From: Prolixibacteraceae bacterium JC049
Lineage (GTDB): Bacteria > Bacteroidota > Bacteroidia > Bacteroidales > Prolixibacteraceae
Reading direction: 5' to 3'
Assembly (NCBI GenBank): GCA_023369685.1
Contig: SACZ01000007.1
Location: forward strand, 62,001 to 126,000
DNA length: 64,000 nucleotides
Shown here: piece by piece, positions 35,035 through 44,422 of the stretch
How positions within the stretch are numbered: the first letter of the stretch is position 1
How the letters are laid out: each line of letters starts with the position of its first letter
Made by a program: the position numbers and the translations under genes
The notes under the pieces: model-generated
The model's input: the letters and a program-made list of their open reading frames with translations, nothing else
What the model was told of the DNA's origin: nothing
Database searches by the model: none

Positions 35035-37656
35035 CTAATCTTCCTTACGGTAAATGGTTCCTACTTTTCGGCAAAGATCACCTTTTTCTGTCATTCCCTC
35101 AATAATGTAGGTATAATTTACCGATGGATCGGCAGTATAGAAGCGTACCTGTGCAACACCTGTAGAGTCGATTCTAATGGCAGGATCCCAATAAATGGTC
35201 GAACGCATATCGAACTGTTTCGCTTTTCGAACCGAATCTACTTCATATTTCGGCATGTAAAAGTCGACATTCTTCTGATAGCCCAATGGCATGTAGTTTA
35301 CAATTCCCGGAACATGACGCTTAAAACTTCCTCCCTCTTTCATTTCCATAAGAATAACACCTCCGGCACCACCATCTAAGCTATAAAGCGCTGCTGTGGC
35401 ATCTTTTATTTGCACAATCGTTTTCAAATCTTTGGTGTCAATGTCTGAAATGCCCACCAAGTCGGTTTGCATACCATCTAAAATAATCTCAGCGGGAACG
35501 TCACGACCAGTAAAGTAGATCTTTTCCGAACGTACCATAACGCCTGGTAACATCTGTACCAATTTATCTGCCATCATCGATACCGGATACTTCTCTTCGA
35601 TCTGTTTTTCATCGATTACATTGGCTAACATTCCATATTTTGCAGTATAAGTCTTCGACTTATCACTCCCCTTAATTACCAGCTCATCCAGTAAGATGTG
35701 CTTTTCTCCACCATCGAACATTAAGCGATGTAAAAATTCATCTTCACCTGCCTTTTTCGATTCTGGATTACGACTAAATGGCAACTTCATTCCATATGCA
35801 GGGAATGTATCTTTTTCCACTTCAATAATTCCTGCCGGCTCTTTTCTTACGTTAGTCAGCTTTTCAGATTGAATAGTAAATACCGTACTATCCTGGAAAT
35901 TCAAGTTATTGAATGTAAAGTATCCCTTTTCTTTGGTTATGGTTGTTGCGAACACCGGAGGATCTGTAGATAATGCATTAATTCGGATATTATCAGATTT
36001 TCGAATCAAGCCTCGTGTGAACTTTCCTGAAATAGTTTGTCCCAACTCTAAATAGAATTTGGGTTTCACTAAATCTTTATTCAGTAAAGCTTCAATATCA
36101 AAACGTTTCCATCCTTGCGTAAGCATCAGAATATCTAAATGAGTATCGCTATCGTCATTCGGATTATGAAAATAGTAATTGGGCTCTTCAACATATCCCT
36201 TCAAATCAGAGGTCAGTAGTAAAGTACTTACAATATTCCCTCCCAGCGAATCCAGTTTCACCACTTCGTTGTCGGTTACTGCAATGGAGAAGTGCCCTTT
36301 ACACTCCTCTTTATTCAGATTAATAGCCAGTTCTACCAATTCTCTCTTACTGTATGCTTCTTTATCCGATTTTACGTTCAAACAAATATCACTCTCTTTT
36401 CGGTTGAAAATCATTCGAGATGAAACGGGTCGGTTGTTGCCATCCACTAAAATCAGATTGATAATTCCCTCAGGAAAATCTTTACGCGGAAGCGTATACT
36501 GTAAACGATCGACCATTCTTTTGAAAAGCATGGTCTCTCCGGCGTGTGCCAAAATATAAAATGGCTTCACCAGCCCTTTCCCTTTTGCTTTAATGGTAAC
36601 TTGAAAGAAATCGGACAAATGGGTAACAGTCAGCTTAGCTCCCACCGAATTTACTTCTGGTAACTCAAAATTGAATACCTTCGATTTATCAGATTTTAAC
36701 CAAGCAACAGCACGGTATTTAGTAATAGTATCGGGAATCATTGTAAAAAGTCCCATTCCTTTGTGCATGCTTGTAAAATGCTTCAATGTATCGTTCAATT
36801 CATTTACAATGGCTCCTTCAATGGCTCTAGATAATCCATCTTCGCCAATGGCTTTAAAAGCAACTACATTAATGGTTTTGCGTAAGAATTGTCCACCTTC
36901 AGGGAAGAACTGCAAATCGAATTTTTCATCTTCCTTTGGTAGGTAAAAGCGTTTCCGAAACGAATTGTCCGTATCATTTACAAACACATCGATAAAAGCT
37001 TCTCCATTAAGTTCAGAAGTATCAATATTGCAACGCACCAAACCATTATTTCCGGTTTGACGCTTAATACTTTTCACTTCGTTCTTATTGGTTGGCAGCT
37101 GGCACTCTATCTCCTGATGTTTCAATGATTCGCCATCTGCTCCTAACATTTTTATTTGGGCAACAGTTTTACTGCCTTTATTTTCGAATGTAATTGATGC
37201 AGTACATTTGTTCTTGGTAGCATTTACCACCTTTATCTTTTTCCGAAAAAGATAATCATCTCCCTCATTCAGCATCCACGAAGTATAGGCTTTCAAACAA
37301 TAATCTCCCTCTTTTATGTTCTGAGGAAGTTTTATGTGTCCTGCAAAAACACCTTTATCGTTCTTGATCTTAATGCGGCGAACCAGTGTTTCTGTTTCAT
37401 CATACAATTCAACATAAACAAACTGACTTCCTGCAAAAATTGTATGGCCAGCTACCGTTGCCAGATAAGCTTTCATCCAAATGGTGCCACCAATTGGATA
37501 ACTATTCTTATCCAGATGCAAATACACCTTTTCCATTGGAGGGCGCTTTTGCAAATTAATAAATACTGAATCTATTGCGTTGGGTTGATCTTGTGCGAAG
37601 GAAAACTGCACACTAAAAAGGCTCAACAGAGCCGTCAAGAAGAAAAATCGTTTCAT
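35035..37656 (-). CDS. MG2-like exported protein with orphan TonB-plug domain
   Basis: An 873-aa protein with signal peptide (about 1-21). The N-terminal part (about 40-150; KVYLHLDKNSYPIGGTIWMKAYL) resembles alpha-2-macroglobulin MG2 domains, and more beta-sandwich repeats follow. Near residues 690-790 is a TonB plug-like stretch (LPGVMVRSEKIYFTGRDVPAEIILDG, then IKDATAALYSLDGGAGGVILMEM), but no outer-membrane barrel follows. The protein ends about 80 residues later. This arrangement is known in Bacteroidota but its role is unclear. It is followed immediately by the pentapeptide gene. Confidence 0.7.
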   Translation of the reverse strand: MKRFFFLTALLSLFSVQFSFAQDQPNAIDSVFINLQKRPPMEKVYLHLDKNSYPIGGTIWMKAYLATVAGHTIFAGSQFVYVELYDETETLVRRIKIKNDKGVFAGHIKLPQNIKEGDYCLKAYTSWMLNEGDDYLFRKKIKVVNATKNKCTASITFENKGSKTVAQIKMLGADGESLKHQEIECQLPTNKNEVKSIKRQTGNNGLVRCNIDTSELNGEAFIDVFVNDTDNSFRKRFYLPKEDEKFDLQFFPEGGQFLRKTINVVAFKAIGEDGLSRAIEGAIVNELNDTLKHFTSMHKGMGLFTMIPDTITKYRAVAWLKSDKSKVFNFELPEVNSVGAKLTVTHLSDFFQVTIKAKGKGLVKPFYILAHAGETMLFKRMVDRLQYTLPRKDFPEGIINLILVDGNNRPVSSRMIFNRKESDICLNVKSDKEAYSKRELVELAINLNKEECKGHFSIAVTDNEVVKLDSLGGNIVSTLLLTSDLKGYVEEPNYYFHNPNDDSDTHLDILMLTQGWKRFDIEALLNKDLVKPKFYLELGQTISGKFTRGLIRKSDNIRINALSTDPPVFATTITKEKGYFTFNNLNFQDSTVFTIQSEKLTNVRKEPAGIIEVEKDTFPAYGMKLPFSRNPESKKAGEDEFLHRLMFDGGEKHILLDELVIKGSDKSKTYTAKYGMLANVIDEKQIEEKYPVSMMADKLVQMLPGVMVRSEKIYFTGRDVPAEIILDGMQTDLVGISDIDTKDLKTIVQIKDATAALYSLDGGAGGVILMEMKEGGSFKRHVPGIVNYMPLGYQKNVDFYMPKYEVDSVRKAKQFDMRSTIYWDPAIRIDSTGVAQVRFYTADPSVNYTYIIEGMTEKGDLCRKVGTIYRKED

Positions 37657-37835
37657 TTGGTTTTAGTTAAGCTAACGGAGTTGTTCGTTTCATAATTATT
37701 TTTAGAAATATAATAATTTAATTTGAATGTTATCGATTTTGCAATGTTTGTTTCATGTTTCACACCTAATAGAAACGCACGACCTCTTCTCATTATACAG
37801 CTAACAATCAAAACACTAACCAGCAATAATAAAAC

Positions 37836-37870
37836 AACCGATTTCCTTTCTTTGCTGAAGGAAACCGGTT
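37836..37870 (-). terminator. Intrinsic terminator of the fucosidase gene
   Basis: The hairpin is AACCGATTTCCTT / AAGGAAACCGGTT with a 9-base loop. On the minus strand it is followed by GTTTTATTATT. It lies about 58 bases after the fucosidase stop. Confidence 0.7.
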
Positions 37871-37927
37871 GCGCAATTTTGTCCTTAATACTGTTTTCCA
37901 ATGGAAAACACAGTTATAGTTGAAATA

Positions 37928-38971
37928 CTATTTCGTCAGTTTCTTACCTACTTCTAAAAGAATATCAACCGATTCTTGAGGTACATTACCATTTCCATCG
38001 GGGCCAATATTCAGCAATAGATTTCCTCCCTTTTTATTGATGTCTTTTAGTTTATTGTAAACTGTTTCTGCATTTTTCCAATCGTGATCATTGGCTTTAA
38101 ATCCCCAAGAATGATTCATGGTGTAGCAAGCTTCCCAGTAATGCTTCAATGCACCTCCTGGGTGCTCTTGCTCTGGTGTTCCAAAGTCTCTCTTGAAGAA
38201 CTTGCGTTTTGCCACGCGATTGTTGATGATAATAGAAGGCTTTAAGTTTCGAATGAAATTATAAAGGTCAGTACCATCGGCCATATTCCACCAGTAAACC
38301 CAGTCACCATCGAACCAAAGCATATCGGTATCGTATTTCTCAACCAGCTCTTTAATCTGATTCTTCATATACTTCACATACGCGGCCTTCTTCTTGCTCT
38401 TCATGCGTACCTCACCCCAACGTGTCCATCCATTATGCCCGTCGATGTTTCGTTCTTGCGAAGGGTGATGCCAATCGATAATACTATAATAGGTGCAGAA
38501 TTTTAGTCCTCGCTTTTTACAAGCTGCACTCAACTCGGACAGAATATCTCGTCCTTTAAACGGAGTACTTGCCACATCGAAATTGGTATATTCACTATCC
38601 CACAAGCAAAAACCTTCGTGGTGTTTGGTAGTAATAACAATGTACTTCATTCCTGCCTTCAATGCTGTTTCTGCAATAAAATCAGCATCGAAATCTTTGG
38701 GATTGAAAGTGGCTGTTAGCATGGCATATTCCTGAGCAGCAATATCTGCACCCGACTGAATCCATTCGGCATATCCTCCAATCTCTTTTCCTTTCCAAAC
38801 GCCTCCCAGTTGACTGTACAAGCCAAAGTGGATAAACATTCCATACTTGGCTTCTTTAAACCAACTCATTCGTGTTTTTAGGTCGTTTTCTGATTCTTGC
38901 GTGTAGTCTTTTTGGGCAAACAATTGTGTGCTTAAAAGAATAAGCACTACCCATAGGCTAATTTTGTTCAT
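37928..38971 (-). CDS. Exported alpha-L-fucosidase (GH29)
   Basis: A 347-aa enzyme with a signal peptide (about 1-19, ending LLSTQLFAQ). The GH29 pattern is clear: WFKEAKYGMFIHFGLYSQLGGVW near the start, KYIVITTKHHEGFCLWDS, GRDILSELSAACKKRGLKFCTYYSIIDWHHP, and DMLWFDGDW with the nucleophile aspartate near residue 220. It lacks a C-terminal carbohydrate domain and is at the short end for the family. It should release L-fucose from glycans outside the cytosol. It is a single gene. Confidence 0.92.
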   Translation of the reverse strand: MNKISLWVVLILLSTQLFAQKDYTQESENDLKTRMSWFKEAKYGMFIHFGLYSQLGGVWKGKEIGGYAEWIQSGADIAAQEYAMLTATFNPKDFDADFIAETALKAGMKYIVITTKHHEGFCLWDSEYTNFDVASTPFKGRDILSELSAACKKRGLKFCTYYSIIDWHHPSQERNIDGHNGWTRWGEVRMKSKKKAAYVKYMKNQIKELVEKYDTDMLWFDGDWVYWWNMADGTDLYNFIRNLKPSIIINNRVAKRKFFKRDFGTPEQEHPGGALKHYWEACYTMNHSWGFKANDHDWKNAETVYNKLKDINKKGGNLLLNIGPDGNGNVPQESVDILLEVGKKLTK

Positions 38972-39120
38972 AAGAGTGTGTATTTGTATTTGGTTGTATT
39001 AAAGTAAGAAATAATGTGTCAAATATTCACCACAAAAGACTCACTTTAACACTCAAAGCATCAATACATTTCAGTATACAAACAACATTAATCGAAGTAA
39101 TTCAAATAAGAAATAGAAAA

Positions 39121-40584
39121 CTATCTTTTCCAGAAACGTTGCTGAAATAATACCAATACAGGAAGTATCTCTAAACGCCCTAAAAGCATAAAAAGGGTAA
39201 GGGTAATTTTGGTGGCTCCCGACAACATGGCAAAATTAGAAGCAGGGCCTGTTAGTCCTAATCCAGGACCAATTCCTCCCATAGCAGTAATAATGGAACC
39301 AGCCGACGTAGTTATATCATTTCCTTCTATTACCATCAAAATAACACCTAAACCATATATTAGAAGATATACAAATATGAAGTTGAAGGTATTCAAAATC
39401 ACCTTGTCCTCTACTCGCGTTCCATTGTAACGCACAGGCACTAAGCGACCTCTGTTTACATGAATTTTAAATCGATTGGCCAAATACCTGAATGCGATTA
39501 AATGACGAATTACCTTTATTCCTCCACCTGTTGAGCCCGCACTGGCTCCAATAAACATTAAGAAGAAGATTAACAACCAGCAATGAGTTGGCCATATCAG
39601 GTAATCGGCTGTGGCAAAACCAGTGGCCGTAATAATTGAAACCACTTGAAACAACGCATCGCGAAAGGCCTTCTCGACACCCACATTTTGCATTACTACC
39701 AAACTAACTGCAATAAGTATCGAAACAACCAGTATTATTCCAGTGTACAAGCGGAACTCTTCGTTTTTAAAGAAACTTTTGTAATCACCTTTTATCAAAC
39801 GGGCATGCAATAAGAAGTTTACGCCTGATAAAAACATAAACAGAGTAATCACATACTGAATGTATGGCGAATAAGCCGCCACACTTAGATTTCTGGTTGA
39901 GAAACCTCCTGTTGCGATGGTTCCAAAAGCATGACACGTAGCATCAAACAGACCCATTCCACCCAATACCAGAAGCAACATCTCCACAACAGTCAATATC
40001 ATATAGATAATCCACAGGTGTTGCGCATTGTGTACAATCTTCGGTTTAATTTTCTCAAATATCGATGCAGAAGATTCGGCAGAGAACAACTTAATACCTC
40101 CACTTTTCAGAATGGGTAACAAGGCCACAATCAGCATTATAATTCCCATTCCTCCAATCCAGTGGGTTTCACTTCGCCAAAATAAAATGCCTTTGGGTAG
40201 TGCTTCAATATCATTGAATATGGATGATCCAGTAGTTGTAAAACCAGAAAACGATTCGAATAAACCATCTACCACATTAGTAGTTTTCGTTAAAATATAA
40301 GGCAAAGCTCCCAATACCGACATTAATATCCAGGCCAGTGTCACCAACAAAAAGCTTTCGCGTAAACCAATCTTCCTGGCACAGCGTTTACTGCTTCCTG
40401 TAGCCATAAACATTAAGGCTCCAATTCCTCCTGTTATCAGCGTCGACTTTAATAAAGGGACAATATCCCATTCGTTATACATGCATGCTACTAAAACATC
40501 GAGTAACATAAATACACTCTCGAACAGAGCAACAATTCCCAAAATATGAAGTACAAAACGAATATTTAATGTGCGAGCAGCCAT
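39121..40584 (-). CDS. trkH: TrkH-type potassium uptake protein
   Basis: A 487-aa membrane protein with four repeated pore segments. Selectivity-filter-like sequences are SGFTTTGSSIF (near 115), FGTIATGGFSTRN (near 220), IITATGFATADY (near 315) and TAMGGIGPGLGLTG (near 440). It should carry K+ (or Na+-driven K+) across the inner membrane. A TrkA regulator would normally be a partner, but none is in the window. It lies about 70 bases after the TtcA-like gene on the same strand. Confidence 0.92.
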   Translation of the reverse strand: MAARTLNIRFVLHILGIVALFESVFMLLDVLVACMYNEWDIVPLLKSTLITGGIGALMFMATGSSKRCARKIGLRESFLLVTLAWILMSVLGALPYILTKTTNVVDGLFESFSGFTTTGSSIFNDIEALPKGILFWRSETHWIGGMGIIMLIVALLPILKSGGIKLFSAESSASIFEKIKPKIVHNAQHLWIIYMILTVVEMLLLVLGGMGLFDATCHAFGTIATGGFSTRNLSVAAYSPYIQYVITLFMFLSGVNFLLHARLIKGDYKSFFKNEEFRLYTGIILVVSILIAVSLVVMQNVGVEKAFRDALFQVVSIITATGFATADYLIWPTHCWLLIFFLMFIGASAGSTGGGIKVIRHLIAFRYLANRFKIHVNRGRLVPVRYNGTRVEDKVILNTFNFIFVYLLIYGLGVILMVIEGNDITTSAGSIITAMGGIGPGLGLTGPASNFAMLSGATKITLTLFMLLGRLEILPVLVLFQQRFWKR

Positions 40585-40657
40585 TATCTTATAAAAATCA
40601 AATTATTAAAATGGATAGTGTGAAATGCAAACCGGAAAGCAGTACAACTGCCATGCA

Positions 40658-41425
40658 TCAAGGGGCTTCTTTAAACGGAAGATAATCGGTTTGTAGGTTG
40701 GTCATAGCACCAAATATAGAATGACGCACATTGGGGTTCAGTTTTTCCATTAGTTCGACAATTTGCTTCATGTCGTTTCTGTTGGAGCTTTTCTCATGGG
40801 GACAATTCTTCAGGGTACAATGACCATAGCCACGATACGCCACAAAATCTTTCAACTCTTGTTCTGTAAGAGTAAGCATTGGACGAATGATCTTCATCTT
40901 GCCTTCGAACATCTTTAATGTAGCAGGCATTGAACTAATGGAGCCTTGAAAAACCATGTTCATCAATAAGGTGTGTACTGCATCGTCCATATGATGGCCT
41001 AATGCCAATTTAGTACATCCCATCTCCTGAGCCAATTCGAATAGAGCTTTACGCCTGTTCCATGAACAAACAAAACAGGTGTTTTTATCTTTTCTCTTCT
41101 TGTTCTCCTCACTCAACTCTGCCGATCGGATAATGAATTCGACACCTCTTTCGTCGCAAAACTGCTGAAGGAAATTCAAATCGACCTCATAGCCAATCTC
41201 TTCAATGCCAATATGTGCAGCAATCAATTTAAAATCGAAAGGAATCTTTGCTCTGCGATTCGCCAAAATGTCGACTAGAGCCAATGAATCTTTCCCTCCC
41301 GACAAACCAACCATAATGGCGTCATCGGGTTGAATCAATTGGTAATCAAGCATTGCCTTCCCAACCTTCCTGTACACCCTTTTTAATAGGTTGTACTCCT
41401 CTCTATTTTTCTTGACTTCTGACAT
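40658..41425 (-). CDS. ttcA: TtcA-like tRNA 2-thiocytidine synthetase
   Basis: About 255 aa. The PP-loop is GLSGGKDSLALVD (near 40-52). The CxxC pair is in CFVCSWNRRKALFE (near 118), and further cysteines are in CTLKNCPHEKS (near 205). These are the iron-sulfur-binding cysteines of TtcA/TtuA-type tRNA thiolases. The family thiolates cytidine 32 of some tRNAs. I start at MSEVKKN; the upstream extension (MFGCRYV) is not supported. TtuA-type activity (thiolation of U54) cannot be excluded. Confidence 0.83.
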   Translation of the reverse strand: MSEVKKNREEYNLLKRVYRKVGKAMLDYQLIQPDDAIMVGLSGGKDSLALVDILANRRAKIPFDFKLIAAHIGIEEIGYEVDLNFLQQFCDERGVEFIIRSAELSEENKKRKDKNTCFVCSWNRRKALFELAQEMGCTKLALGHHMDDAVHTLLMNMVFQGSISSMPATLKMFEGKMKIIRPMLTLTEQELKDFVAYRGYGHCTLKNCPHEKSSNRNDMKQIVELMEKLNPNVRHSIFGAMTNLQTDYLPFKEAP

Positions 41426-41523
41426 CGTTGTAAAAAAAGCGGGTGCAAATATGAGAACATATCTACACCCGAACAAATATTGTTTCGAATAGTATCGATC
41501 TTTACAAAAAAGTAACTTTTCCT

Positions 41524-42522
41524 TTACAACGAGCCACGAACAGTAAGCATAGTAGGCAAAGTAGTTTGCACTTGCTGTTTCTGTAAAATGTATTGTGCTG
41601 CCATTTGTCCCATCCTAACAAAGTCGATAGACATGGTGGTAATTCCTTTGTCAATCACCTCTTTCATTGGAGTATCGTTGTAGGCTAATACGCCAACATC
41701 AACGCCCAATTCCAACTCTTTCTCGTGGCACGCTTTCACTATATTTACCAGGTGGCTATCTTTTATTACCCAGTAAGCATCTCCCTTCTTCACCTCGTGA
41801 TCGTCAACACTATTGATCACACTTCCTTTCATATCGTAATTCTTGCAAAAACGATTAAAAGCCTTCATTACATCTTTTGGGTGAGGCGTTTGCGATTGCG
41901 GATAAACCAAGTAGAAATTGTCGTATTTCTTCAACAACTGCTCTCCTTCTACCAAACAGTCGTAAGCTGCTTTATCGAATTCTTGATTAATGTAAGAAAC
42001 CTCTTCCAATTTCGGTTTACCCATATCCATTACCAATAGTTTATCACTATCGATCTTCTTAATGGCAGGATGCAATGGGCCATCGTTTAAGTTCATTACC
42101 AAATACATACTGTAACGACCAATATTGGTCATAATCAACGACTCGAACACCTCTTCGTTGTAATGGTGAAACATCAAATCAACCGAGTATCTATCGGGTA
42201 AATTCTTTCGCAAGTTCTTGTATAACTGCTCTTTAAAAGAACTAAAATCGTCGAGCAACACAAACACTTTAAACTTCTCGGCAGCAATATAATACCCTTT
42301 AGTAGGAGTTGATGCCACAATGTTTTGTTGCTTTAATTTAGTGTATGCTTTAAAAATAGTATCGCGAGAAACCCCGCTATCTTTATTTAGTTTATTTACC
42401 GAAGGAAGAAAATCGCCCTCTTTCAACTGTCCCGTAGCAACAGCCTGCGTGACAGCATGTATCAGCTGCTGAACCTTAGTTAAATTAGACGATTCATTCA
42501 ATTGAAAAGTAAATTCCGACAT
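41524..42522 (-). CDS. GntR family regulator with sugar-binding-like domain
   Basis: A 332-aa protein. The N-terminal GntR winged helix (about 12-78; LPSVNKLNKDSGVSRDTIFKAYTKLKQQNIV) is fused to a LacI/periplasmic-binding-protein-like domain (about 90-332, ending MGQMAAQYILQKQQ). This architecture is common among Bacteroidota sugar regulators. The nearby fucosidase and glycosidase genes make a glycan-related ligand plausible, but the target is unknown. Confidence 0.85.
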   Translation of the reverse strand: MSEFTFQLNESSNLTKVQQLIHAVTQAVATGQLKEGDFLPSVNKLNKDSGVSRDTIFKAYTKLKQQNIVASTPTKGYYIAAEKFKVFVLLDDFSSFKEQLYKNLRKNLPDRYSVDLMFHHYNEEVFESLIMTNIGRYSMYLVMNLNDGPLHPAIKKIDSDKLLVMDMGKPKLEEVSYINQEFDKAAYDCLVEGEQLLKKYDNFYLVYPQSQTPHPKDVMKAFNRFCKNYDMKGSVINSVDDHEVKKGDAYWVIKDSHLVNIVKACHEKELELGVDVGVLAYNDTPMKEVIDKGITTMSIDFVRMGQMAAQYILQKQQVQTTLPTMLTVRGSL

Positions 42523-42927
42523 AGTTTTATTATTAACATTTCAGACAACCTGACTCGTTTTCAACCGATTGTCTCGTTTTACTCTACTGTGGAACAACAA
42601 ATAAAACCAAATGTTCTTCGAAATAATTTAAACGAATACAAATAGGACATTCCCAGCGAGTGATTTCATCAATTGCAACAAAGTTGTCAATAATATAAGT
42701 AAAGGCCAAAGCTCTGGTTCAAGTTTCTAATCATTTTAAGCTAATTATTTAATATTTGGATTAAAAACATAACGTTTCATAACTTGTAAAGCCTGTTTTT
42801 TCCCGAAGATATCTTCTATCTCTACTCTACTTTTCACATGGAAGAGATAAAAGCCGCCAAGCCATATTAACATATATTATCATTTTACTTACATTTGATT
42901 CTGAAATAATAAACAAACAACCAAAAC
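42523..42927. other. Intergenic stretch with a plus-strand promoter
   Basis: About 405 AT-rich bases between the divergent GntR gene and a lipoprotein gene. A TACATTTG box near the right end is listed separately. A weak GACAA-N20-TTGTC repeat (about 42543-42572) lies near the GntR start. No gene or RNA was recognised. Confidence 0.45.
42890..42897 (+). promoter_or_regulatory. Promoter -7 box (TACATTTG)
   Basis: A TAnnTTTG match 31 bases before the 168-aa lipoprotein gene. Confidence 0.45.
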
Positions 42928-43434
42928 ATGAAAGCAATCATTATTATTACCCTAGCAGCACTGACAATTACTTCGTGTATACGTATTAAGAGCAGTCATT
43001 CGAAAGTTGTTCAGGTTACTTCCGGAGCAGATATAAACCAACCAATAGATAGCAAAAATGCCCTGCAGTTTATTAATAACTATGTAGAAAATTGCAATAA
43101 GATGAAAAATGCCATTGGCATTATTGAATGGGTAAATTCCAACCAATTAACCACATCGGAATTTAAAGAAGAATTGAAAAGCATCATCAACAAAGCCAAA
43201 CAAAAAGATCCTGAATTAGGTCTGGGATTTGATCCAATTTTCGATGCACAAGATTATCCCGACAAAGGATTTGAAGTAGCCACAATTGACTCTGCTTCTA
43301 ACTACATTACCTTGAAAGGAATCAACTGGAAGAAATTCCAACTGACCATGAAATTAAAATATGCCAACAACCAATGGTTGGTTGATGGCTGTGGTATTAT
43401 CAATATTCCCAAAAGTAAAAGAGCGGTTCGTTAG
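42928..43434 (+). CDS. Small lipoprotein of unknown function
   Basis: A 168-aa protein with a lipoprotein-type signal (ALTITSC, cysteine 17). The mature part begins with a polar linker, then FINNYVENCNKMKNAIGIIEWVNSN and a C-terminal LKYANNQWLVDGCGIINIP. Its length and its final WLVDGCGIINIP segment are reminiscent of DUF3828/DUF4878-type lipoproteins, but I cannot assign it firmly. It is a single gene converging on the LuxR-type gene. Confidence 0.6.
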   Translation: MKAIIIITLAALTITSCIRIKSSHSKVVQVTSGADINQPIDSKNALQFINNYVENCNKMKNAIGIIEWVNSNQLTTSEFKEELKSIINKAKQKDPELGLGFDPIFDAQDYPDKGFEVATIDSASNYITLKGINWKKFQLTMKLKYANNQWLVDGCGIINIPKSKRAVR

Positions 43435-43443
43435 TTCCGCTCA

Positions 43444-44421
43444 TCACTTTCTATTCAATATCTCTTTTCGCGACTTAATTTTAAGTTTGGCAAATATTTT
43501 AGTTACATGAGATTTTACGGTACTCAGTTCAATGCTGAATGCCTCTGCTATTTCCTGGTTCGTAGCACCACTCTTCAATAGTTCGAATATTTTTTGTTCC
43601 TGAACACTGAGTTTCTTTAATCGGCTGTTTTTTATGCGCCAAAACCAAAAGCCGACAGCTACTACCATACCAATACCTAAAAGCAAAATGAGGTAAGACA
43701 TATTATTAGGTTCAGCCACTGGTAACTGCCGCTTAAACGAATTTAAATAGTTGCCTTGGTCGTTGTCCCATTTAGACAGGTAGTTCTTATAGAATTTAGG
43801 ATTTTCTTTAAAATCAGCTCTAAAGTCGATTTGATATAGCGCATAAAGTGAAACCAACAAATTGGATGAGGTATCGGCCACCTGCTTCAGTTTTTCTGTA
43901 ACTACCTCTTCTATAAACTCTTTCTCAATTATCGATTGACTATAATCAATGGAATTGGCATATTCAGATAGGTTGTCGATATATCTTAAAGTATTGGAAG
44001 TACTCTCTCCTTTCAATGAGATTGATCTGAAAACAGGTTTAATTTCCTCATTGAATAACTCTATGGTTGAGTTTCGATTCAGAAGAATAAAGCAGTGATT
44101 TTCATCTGCCCCTCCAATGATTAAGGAAGCAGCCGGACTTCCTTTCTTTGTTACATGCAGTCGAACAAGACTTAAGTCAACGGGGAATTTCTCTAATGAT
44201 ATTTCAAATCGACCCAAGCTGTCTAAAACCGAGCTAGCAATAATCATTTTGTCAGACACCGCATTCTTCTCCTCAAAGGTTTCCAACAACGATAGATAAA
44301 CTTTTCTATCCCAACTGTTATCCAACAACAGGGTTCCTTTTACAGAACCAGCAGTGTCAGCTGAAGCAGTTATACTAAAGCCGACACACAGTAAAAGTAT
44401 GAATAAAGTATTTCTAATCAT
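43444..44421 (-). CDS. Membrane-bound LuxR-type transcription regulator
   Basis: A 325-aa protein that combines a signal peptide (about 1-22), an extracytoplasmic region (23-230; it starts like a DUF4369-type thiol-protein N-domain, SVKGTLLLDNSWDRKVYLSLL), one transmembrane helix (about 237-256) and a C-terminal LuxR/GerE helix-turn-helix (about 262-325; LSVQEQKIFELLKSGATNQEIAEAFSIELSTVKSHVTKIFAKLKIKSRKE). It is thus a one-protein sensor-regulator. It lies 1 base after the stop of the heptad-repeat protein gene, so both are one operon and the partner may be its signal or target. Confidence 0.82.
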   Translation of the reverse strand: MIRNTLFILLLCVGFSITASADTAGSVKGTLLLDNSWDRKVYLSLLETFEEKNAVSDKMIIASSVLDSLGRFEISLEKFPVDLSLVRLHVTKKGSPAASLIIGGADENHCFILLNRNSTIELFNEEIKPVFRSISLKGESTSNTLRYIDNLSEYANSIDYSQSIIEKEFIEEVVTEKLKQVADTSSNLLVSLYALYQIDFRADFKENPKFYKNYLSKWDNDQGNYLNSFKRQLPVAEPNNMSYLILLLGIGMVVAVGFWFWRIKNSRLKKLSVQEQKIFELLKSGATNQEIAEAFSIELSTVKSHVTKIFAKLKIKSRKEILNRK

Positions 44422-44422
44422 C

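Noticed and set aside
37653-37901. An 82-codon minus-strand frame before the MG2-like gene
   Set aside because: It spans the fucosidase terminator hairpin and has no family resemblance or promoter context.
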